From NCBI RefSeq assembly GCF_000150955.2, contig NC_011669.1, positions 2,176,993-2,240,992 of the forward strand: a DNA stretch of 64,000 bases, given 5' to 3'. The notes beneath the pieces are model-generated. The model did not search any database. It saw nothing but the letters and a program-made list of their open reading frames with translations, and was not told where the DNA came from. Position numbers and translations under genes: made by a program. The DNA is from Phaeodactylum tricornutum CCAP 1055/1. Taxonomy: Eukaryota; Bacillariophyta; Bacillariophyceae; Surirellales; Neidiaceae. Positions 56,812 through 64,000 of this stretch are shown piece by piece. Numbering within the stretch: position 1 is the stretch's first letter; every line of letters begins with the position of its first letter.

Positions 56812-57956
56812 TTGCAAAGAACCGTTTTGTCTCCGCCGACAGACGCGACCTTCTCTTCACTGTCACGAGATTATTATCCAGTTTTCTTTTCGAAAGAAGC
56901 AAAACAACAACATTATCAAAGAGCAAAATATCCAGAAACATTACAAAAGCTCACTCACTACAAATGCTTCCACACAATTGTGTGAAAGTTTCAGAAACAA
57001 TAGTTGCACACCTAGCCATTGAAGCTAATACGTCAACTTTTTTAATTCTATCAATTATCTTTTCGTGAAGTCATCAATACGGTTGCTTATGTTTACAATG
57101 TGTAAAGGTCTTGTTGACTGCGGATCTGTCTCAGAATCGTAGGATCCACAGGGACCTAACATAGTGTAACAGTAAGTAAGAGAATTGCTTGGACTCATCG
57201 GAATGAGAGTAGCTTCAAACTCGAGTCATTGACAAATAGGGTAGGTCTTGCTATGAAGGGAGAGGGACAGACCAACCAAAAGAACCATTTATCTCCGGGT
57301 ACTAATACAGTATTTGACGGTCCCCGAAAGACAGAGAGACGGACGGGTCGGGTCGGGTCGCTCATTCGATACTCGCAGCAGCGGCGGGCGACCCGCGCTC
57401 TCCCGTAGGAAAGACACCCGGCTAGTCCGGTGGGTACCGAAGCAAGATGGTAGCAAATCACGGAGCCGTGCGTGTAGGTGAGCATCGGACCATGGTGGGA
57501 TATTGTGACATTTTCGGGCAACCTGAAAGCGTGATTTAGTGTTTGCGTGTCGATAATGCTTCTAAGCGTCGCGGAGCGTCTTTGGTCCCGTCCAAAATGG
57601 TCTTGGATACGTCGAGGGTTGCCTCTGGTTGCGACGTACGTTTTACGTGAACGCAGTACTACGCGCCGCTAGTCTGCGCCCGAAAAATGAACCCGTTGCT
57701 TGCTGCGGACCCAGCCGCTTCGATCGTCGGTATCCTTTGGTTGAATCGTTTCGACTTCAATCCTATGACTTGAATATGTCAAGTCATCGCACCGTTGATA
57801 AATATGCACTTGATCCCGTAGAGAGTCGAGGACGGAAACACATGATTGCCTGATTCTGACTGACCATTATTGTGAATTCTGTTTTTGCCATTTTGTAGAA
57901 GTGGTACATTGATTGATCGACGGGGGTTCTTGACGCGTGGGTACTAGAACGCTCAC
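56812..57956. other. 1.1-kb intergenic spacer upstream of CNOT2
   Basis: This spacer has a TCACTGTCA site at 56857-56865, just downstream of the orphan ORF, an AT-rich middle, and a GC-rich stretch near 57330-57480 with the tandem GGTCG repeat (GGGTCGGGTCGGGTCG). Frames on both strands open at non-ATG codons or are short. The last 100 bp should be the CNOT2 promoter and leader. Confidence 0.4.
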
Positions 57957-59431
57957 ATGGAGGGGGCTAGTACAACATCCTCGGCGACGTCTTCTGTCGA
58001 CGGACGAAGCGCCGGGGGCGGTACCTCCCACAACACTACCGCATCCGCGTCGGATTATTTGAACATCGGAATGTTTGCCTCGGGAAACACGCCCGGGGGC
58101 AGCGACTTACTCGGAAACAGCAACGCGGTCTTCTTGGGGAATGGCTTTGGAAATATTGATTCTACCAATACAGCAGCAGTATCAGCACTAGTGAATTCGA
58201 CAGGGACAAGCTTTGATTTGACAGATTTTCCTAGTTTAGCGGGAGGAATAGGTGGGGCAAATGCGAGCGTAGCCGGGAATGGCCTAGCTGCCGCGTTACG
58301 ACAGCAGCAACAACAACAACAACAACAGCTATTGGCGCACCAACAAATGCTGCAAAGCAAGGGAGGTGTAAGCAACGCTTCAAACTTATACCGACTGGCT
58401 ATGTCGGGAGCCAACGGAAATTTTAACATGGCAACCGAAGACTTCCCGGCACTAGGGGCCAACGCACCACAGCCAGCACCGAGTGGATCCTCAGCGCTGA
58501 ATCCGTCATCGCTGTTGTCGGGAAGCATGCCTGTATCGAGAGGCGGCAATGCCAACGGAAACGTTGGTGGCTTGTACGCCGATATCGATACCAACAAGAA
58601 CAATACTGCTAGCAGTGGCTCCCAGTTAGATGTTTCAGGTGGTCTGTTAGGTGGTACAGGTCTTGGTGGACTAGGAGGTATTCGAGGTCTTCAGCAAGCC
58701 GGTATGACCGGGGCTGGAAATGCAATGGGACGAGCGCCGTCATCGACGGTACCGGGTGCGGGAGCAATAGGTTCTTCGAGCTCCGGAGGGGCAGCGGCTG
58801 GTGGTGCACTGACTGGTGATTATGGTTTGCTGGGATTACTAGGAGTCATCCGAATGACCGATGATGATAGAAATACTCTGGCACTGGGGTCAGATCTGAC
58901 AATGTTGGGTCTGAACTTGGGATCGACCGAACAGATTTACAGTACATTTTCTAGTCCATGGTCGGACAATGTCGCAACAAAAGAACCGCATTATCAGGTA
59001 CGTTAGTGAAGTCGCACTTTGATTTCTACCGGAAACTATGGCTGGCCCTAAACCGACGATTTACGCACCTTTACTAGCTTCCTGTGTGTTACTATATGCA
59101 ACCACCAGCACTGAAAACAGGCCACCTGTCAAAGTTCCAACTCGAAACCTTGTTTTATATCTTTTATGCTTTGCCAAAAGATGTTTTACAAGCGTACGCA
59201 GCACAGGAACTATATTCACGGGAGTGGAGGTATCACGGAGAGCTTAAGTTGTGGTTCAAGCGAGCAAGTCCTTCGGACGGCGTGTCTAGCAGTTCAAGTG
59301 GATCACCGCAGTACCTCTACTTCGACATTAACTCATGGGAGCGACGCCTTTTTAATGGCAGCATGAACCAGAACATTACTAGCGGCTTCATTACGGAAGA
59401 CGAGGTACAAGTCAAGTTCCCAAGCTCATGA
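57957..59431 (+). CDS. CNOT2: CCR4-NOT complex subunit 2 (NOT2), two exons
   Basis: Exons 57957-58997 and 59078-59431 join in phase 0 (CAG|GTACGT...TACTAG) to give 464 residues. The N-terminal two thirds is Gly/Ser/Asn-rich with a polyglutamine tract (about nine Gln, nt 58303-58330) and two DFP motifs (LTDFPSLAG, TEDFPALGA), typical of NOT2. LGLNLGSTEQIYSTFSSPW is the NOT-box entrance, and the second exon encodes the NOT2/3/5 domain (FQLETLFYIFYALPKDVLQA, YSREWRYHGELKLWFKRA). The subunit scaffolds the deadenylase complex that controls mRNA turnover. Length is close to the family's, but the N-terminus is low complexity. Confidence 0.9.
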
Positions 59432-59620
59432 GTTCATTGTCTCAGTTAAGTTGGTTTCATGGCTAAATTAGCTAAGGCGTCGTAGTCAGGCAAGCTATGG
59501 AACTAATGATATACTAGTTGCAAATGAAAAAACGCATTCTGCTCTTTGCTGACTTACTGCCAATAAATTGTTAGTCGATAGGTATAATTCCAAGTAATTT
59601 AACAACCAATAAGAGCTAGA

Positions 59621-61162
59621 TCAACCGTTTTGACTATGGCCTGCGATCTTTTCAGCGTCGTGAGGGTAAAGGCTCTTGATTCGTTCAAACTCTTTGCGAG
59701 ACTTATATTCCAGCGCAGCGTATGCGCCAACCGAAGACAAGCCGTCTAATTGAAGGAGAAGTAATTGCTTTGGCGAAAGGGATAAGACCTCCTCCAGAGC
59801 CTGTGCAAGATCAAGGTGGGTACTTGCAAGCTCAAAATGATCAGGCCCATGGAAACGTTCTTGCACCGCCAATAGTGGATGAGCTGTGAGAATCAAGCGG
59901 CAAAGTAGGGAGAGGCGCTGCGAGGAAGGCAAACAAGGATCCCGCTGGACCAAGTCACAGCTATCTAGATGCAGTTGTAAACAAGCGATAAGCAAGAGGT
60001 GATGGTTATTTTGGAGTTGATCCAAGGCCTCGCTACAGAGTTGCAAGGAAGATTGCTCCAGAGCCTTGCAGGAGTCCCATAACTCAGAATTGTTCGGGTT
60101 CCCTTTGATCTGTTCACTTGTCTCTGTATACAATTCTACCATTTCGGCCACAGTCCGTTCGATTCGACTTGTCACAGCGTCGTCGTCAAGCTCCTTAATG
60201 GACGAGAGAGGCAATTGAAAGCCGACAAGCTCCATCTCGTATAACTGAGGTGAGACATTGGCGCCGATATCAAAGCGATGCTGCTCCCACAAATGGAAAC
60301 GTCGACTCGCGTGCGATACTATTGAAGGGAGATATGAGATTGTTAAGGGCTCTCTCGCACGTATGACGCGTGTAGTTCGAACCTCCGAATACTTTTTTTC
60401 TGGAGTCGGCAGAAACTTGACGCAATTTGGCTGATCGGCATGGTTCAGCATGGCAACATGTAGATAGAGGCCACTCTCTAACCCGTTGTATCGAAGACAC
60501 AACAAAAGACGAATCACATCCGTGCACGATAAGTCAGAACGGTCTCTGTTTAGAATTCCTTTTAGCGACGCGTATTGGATAATTTCAAGTATCTCATTCT
60601 CCTTCTCTGAATTATCTTGACGGAGCACGGCCATCATATTGGCGACCTGAATATGGTCAGAATCACCGTTGCCTTCGTCTACTGCCCGTTTCGTTGGGTG
60701 ATAGTGCTCCAATTGATGAATAAGAGCCTGTGCATTTGAATGACGGAGAATATGAAGTACTGAAATCAAAGTTAGCTTTCGCCCAAGTTGCTCGGTTGGC
60801 CAAGCAACGATGGGCTCTTCCAATAAAACCAAGGTTCCGGGCTCCAAATCACGCTCGGCGATATAACCTCGCCCGCCACCGTACGGGAGAGACTTTACAA
60901 GCTTCATTGGCCCAAGATAAACTGGTTTTGGCCATGGAGGTGACCACTCGCATACACTACTGATAGAGCGGGAACTGGTATCAGCAACCGAAACAACACC
61001 TTTGCTTGGCGTAGAGAGTATTCCGTTGCCGTTTCTGGTCTTTTGATTCGCCGTTTCGACCATGGAGCGTGAAATCCTTGAACGTTCGTTCTCGGCCATA
61101 TCGCTATCCCTACTGCTATCATCTTCTCCGAACATCCCGAAAGGGTCATCCTCTTCTTCCAT
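59621..61162 (-). CDS. SET-domain protein (SMYD-like)
   Basis: The frame upstream opens at TTG; the first ATG (61162) gives 513 residues. GGGRGYIAERDLEPGTLVLL is the first SET strand (SMYD proteins: GRGL.A...I..G), MLNHADQPNCVKFLP is the SET-N core (NHxxxPNC), and REPLTISYLP is the SET-C end, lacking the post-SET cysteine cluster and the MYND finger. The C-terminal 200 residues are helical, TPR-like (LASTHLDLAQALEEVLSLSP), also as in SMYD. A lysine methyltransferase role is inferred. The N-terminal 90 residues are acidic and disordered. Confidence 0.8.
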   Translation of the reverse strand: MEEEDDPFGMFGEDDSSRDSDMAENERSRISRSMVETANQKTRNGNGILSTPSKGVVSVADTSSRSISSVCEWSPPWPKPVYLGPMKLVKSLPYGGGRGYIAERDLEPGTLVLLEEPIVAWPTEQLGRKLTLISVLHILRHSNAQALIHQLEHYHPTKRAVDEGNGDSDHIQVANMMAVLRQDNSEKENEILEIIQYASLKGILNRDRSDLSCTDVIRLLLCLRYNGLESGLYLHVAMLNHADQPNCVKFLPTPEKKYSEVRTTRVIRAREPLTISYLPSIVSHASRRFHLWEQHRFDIGANVSPQLYEMELVGFQLPLSSIKELDDDAVTSRIERTVAEMVELYTETSEQIKGNPNNSELWDSCKALEQSSLQLCSEALDQLQNNHHLLLIACLQLHLDSCDLVQRDPCLPSSQRLSLLCRLILTAHPLLAVQERFHGPDHFELASTHLDLAQALEEVLSLSPKQLLLLQLDGLSSVGAYAALEYKSRKEFERIKSLYPHDAEKIAGHSQNG

Positions 61163-61752
61163 GACGAGTGAGTCGCAGAAGGCCGCCAAAGGAACCTAAT
61201 GAATTCACCGGTGGAAAGCCCACACTGCATTTCGCCACAAAAAATTTGGTATTTTTTGTGAAGTGTCAAACACGAAGGTCCGGGTCTGTTTGTAGAATCG
61301 AAAGTTATTGTTGATAATTCCATTGGGCCTACTAAATCTTTCCCAATCCTTTGTCATTCTCCCAATCCGTTGTGACAAGATTGATAGTACCCAAGAACCT
61401 ATCACGGTTACATACAGAGCTTTAACGTCCTACGAACGTTCTAGTCTTCCCGTTTACATTTCAAACAAGTCATCGCCATATGAAACAGTCATTGGCAATT
61501 CAGCTGCATGGGGAACATTGTATGGCCAGAAATCATAAGAATCAAATCCTTTCATGGGACTCCTAAAACGTCGTTGAGGAAACGTTGTTTTACCCGTTTC
61601 TTTCTCAAGTCTGTTCACTGCCGAGCAGGCACAGCCGTTGCACAATAGGCCGTGTGCTAGCTGTGCAGTGCTTAATGTAGCATTTTGAATCATTGCTGAG
61701 ACCAAAAATAGAATTGCCGCAGCTTTGGCTTTTCCTTTCTAATAAGACAATA
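61163..61752. other. Spacer between the SET gene and the transposase remnant
   Basis: This 590-bp spacer contains the SET gene's promoter on the minus strand and presumably the left flank of the transposon. I could not identify a terminal inverted repeat or a target-site duplication in it; the other end of the element lies beyond the window. Short ORFs are not convincing. Confidence 0.4.
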
Positions 61753-64000
61753 ATGGATGGTATTCTAAAGGACGTACTAGACCAATGCATTGCAGACAAG
61801 AAAAGGTGGAATACAGTCAGCATTCCTTTTCCAACGCAAAACGGAGAAGTAAATTTATGTGACTACATTGGTTTTGATTGCAGGCTCCTTGGGGAGTGTT
61901 TCGTATTTCCAGATCAATACAACTCAAGTTCAAAAGAAACCAGAGCTAGGTTGGCTAAAGCTCTAAAGATTGCTGCAGCTGAGGGTAAATTTCCCCTTGT
62001 TGAGCGAGGATGGGATGAAAAGAAGAAACAAATCCGTTTTGAGTGCTTTCGAAGCCGATCACACAGTGAGAGAACATATCAGAAAAGACAAGGGACAAGC
62101 TTCCCCGGAGAAGACGCGAAGGCGCGTAGTACTTCCTCTAAGCGGCCGGACAAAGGGAAAGAATGCCCATTTCACTTTTATCTCTACTGGGTTCAAGAGG
62201 AGAGGCATTGGTGTCTTTTTGGTGGCGCAAGGGGGAACTGTAACTCTCACTCTCATCATTTGCCAATGGAGCCTCATGAAGTAAAAAAGAGTATTGCCTA
62301 CATCAATGGCCACGAAGTCCAAATTACGCTGGATGCAGCCAAGAGCAGTGCACCACCTAGTGTTATTGGAAAAATGCTCCATTTACAAACTGGCAACATC
62401 TTGTCGGACTCTTCTTTGCAACACATAAGGATACAGTCGGGAAAAGAGCAAGAAACAGTGTTGCTCAAGGATGAAGAATTCATGACGCAGGCAGACAAGC
62501 TTTTGTCCTATCTTGAGAACACTCCTGAGATCAGCTTTTGTGCTATATACGATGACCCAGATTCACCTCTCTTCACAGTTTACAAGCAGAGAGCAAAAAA
62601 AGACCGCAGGTGTCTACCCACAAGTATTAGAGTTAACTCCGGGGTATCTGCTGAAACGGGAATTCTTGACAACGCTACACTAGATGCAATGGATCCCAAT
62701 GGAGAACTTGATGACTATGTTGACCGCACACGTCGCGCATTCAAGCTCCTTGGCTCACAAAAAATGCTGTTAGGAGTTGCCTGGACAAATAATGAGAGCA
62801 GAAATGTATTCTCTCGTTTTTCGGAGATAATGGTAGCAGATGTGACGGAAGGCACAAACAACGCCAAGCGACCGCTATTTCTATTCTCTGGGAAGACGTC
62901 AAACCAAAACACTTTCACAGCACTGTGGGCTTTTTTACCACAGCAGGCTCGTTGGGCCTTCCATTGGGTGTGGACTTGATGCATACCGCAACTACTCCCA
63001 AAGTAAGGAATTCAACAAATTCGCCTGACAATAACAGATGGAGATCCAAAAGAGTACGGGACCTTTGTAGATGCAATACCAACTTTCTACCCTCTTTGCG
63101 AACACAAGCTTTGTCACTGGCATCTACTGTATCGCAGTAATCTCATGAAGGTGCAGACTGGAAAATGTGGAGTTAAAGCTACTATTCTATTCCGTGTAGT
63201 TGTTCTTTGGATTGAGAGCTGGATGACCAAAATTGAGACACAAGAGGAATACGAACTTTCTAAAAGGCTCTTGGCTGATTGGCTTGCAACCCCCGAAGCT
63301 ATTGATGTCAAATTGGGTGGTATGGGGCAAACTATTGTATCGCAAATTAATGCGTACATGACACTGTCACTTTTTCCTCATGAACAGCGCTGGGCTAGAT
63401 ATCGCTATTTATACACACGAGCATTCAACACATCTGCAAGCTCGTATGCCGAGGCAGAAAATAGTGCTTTAAAACGACGGGGCGACGGGGTCAGGCCAAG
63501 CTTTTCCGTACCAAAAGCAACTCAGGTTATAAATGAAGGGACACAAATTAGGTCAAAGAAGAGGCATCAAAAAGCTGTTTACAATTTAAATGCTGCCAAG
63601 ACGAGAAAGCCTGCCTACTACGCAAACATTGGGGATTTAGTGGATTACATTCAAGATTCTCTTTCCAAAGATTTTGAAGCAGCTGCTTCATTTGTGCTCT
63701 TCCGTCCAAATGCAGACCAGTTTTGGGTCAAGCAAGCCACTCGCAAAAGCAAAAACACGGACATTCGGAAAATCAACGACAGTAGCTATTACAAGTATAT
63801 GATTCCGCAGTTTGAACGCACACGAATTGTGGAGCTTGTTAATATTGATGGTACATTCTATTTGGTGTGTAGCTGCGGAAAATTTCAGCGACAAGCTTCC
63901 CCATGTGCCCATCTTTACAAGGTTCTTGGTCAATCACCCACATCAACCGATGTCTCTGTACGCTGGACAAAGCACTGGGATGTGTATTTGCACCGAAGTG
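61753..64000 (+). mobile_element. Mutator-like (MULE) DNA transposase, inactivated, right part beyond the window
   Basis: From ATG 61753 one frame runs to the window's end, interrupted only by TGA at 62977-62979 and TAA at 63004-63006. Before the stops come a Cys/His segment (ECPFHFYLYW, HWCLFGG, NCNSHSHHL) like FLYWCH/WRKY-GCM1 N-terminal fingers and the MULE catalytic start VADVTEGTNNAKRPLFLF. After them come ITDGD, LCEHKLCHWHLLYRSN (the MULE C-x2-H block) and a SWIM finger, LVCSCGKFQRQASPCAHLYKV. The continuous homology across both stops shows nonsense mutations rather than an intron. This is a decayed plain DNA transposon of the MULE/FAR1 class, with no intact TIR seen here. Confidence 0.8.

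Noticed and set aside
57195-57521. 108-codon minus-strand frame upstream of CNOT2
   Set aside because: Starts at TTG, no ATG nearby, composition random.
62060-62382. Minus-strand frame inside the MULE transposase
   Set aside because: Clear shadow of the coding strand; the plus frame has the family motifs.

Overview
The window looks like nuclear DNA of a pennate diatom, most probably Phaeodactylum tricornutum or a close relative. The evidence is eukaryotic: short GT-AG introns (about 50-200 nt), very compact genes on both strands, cytosolic ribosomal, Sec61 and CCR4-NOT genes, and many preproteins whose signal peptide ends in an ASAF-type motif (SAFQF, ESFAP, ASAFVP, SVAFS), the hallmark of import into a four-membrane secondary plastid. 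Zeaxanthin epoxidase, a CSP41-like protein and a protochlorophyllide-reductase-like SDR fit a photosynthetic stramenopile. I saw no tRNA, rRNA, CRISPR or virus-like element. Many long open frames begin at GTG or TTG, so I moved starts to the first plausible ATG and joined exons by eye.

Layout. 0-13.6 kb: a plastid protein cut by the left edge, a spliced thylakoid-lumen protein, a Golgi-type sulfotransferase-like protein, an SLC33A1-like acetyl-CoA transporter, a tiny spliced SERP1/RAMP4 gene, a membrane SDR, an FkbM-like methyltransferase, a small plastid membrane protein and an aquaporin. 14-24 kb: a low-complexity protein, a 1.4-kb repeat-bearing spacer, and a chromatin reader of about 2,230 residues (BRWD/PHIP-type modules, bromodomain, PHD finger). 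24-36 kb: an ATP-grasp enzyme, a 1,603-residue RPAP1-like protein ending in BTB and DUF2087-like domains, ribosomal protein eL27A/uL15, a PCIF1/CAPAM-type cap methyltransferase, and a POR-like SDR with a predicted lumen signal. 36-45 kb: a PTPMT1-like phosphatase, PRPP synthetase, BSD-domain protein, 2OG-Fe dioxygenase, ADPRM-like phosphoesterase and CSP41-like protein. 45-64 kb: zeaxanthin epoxidase, a two-pore K+ channel with EF hands, a double-domain dCMP deaminase, Sec61 gamma, a lysine-rich protein, a second PRPP-synthetase-like protein, a nucleotide-sugar transporter, an orphan ORF, CNOT2, a SET-domain protein, and a degraded MULE transposase running off the right edge.

How they fit together. 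There is no operon. Functional echoes exist: photosynthesis genes (CSP41-like and ZEP share a 612-bp divergent spacer), nucleotide metabolism (two PRPP synthetase-like genes and dCMP deaminase), secretory pathway (SERP1, Sec61 gamma, acetyl-CoA and sugar-nucleotide transporters, sulfotransferase), and RNA polymerase II/mRNA biology (RPAP1-like, CAPAM, CNOT2, BRWD-like).

I found no obviously new self-contained system. The most notable signals are a 9-mer, TGACWGTGA, seen 13 times and only outside coding exons; the RPAP1-BTB-DUF2087 fusion; the lumen-targeted POR-like SDR; the SERP1 gene whose first coding exon is the ATG alone; and a bromodomain-PHD protein with two BRWD-type modules.
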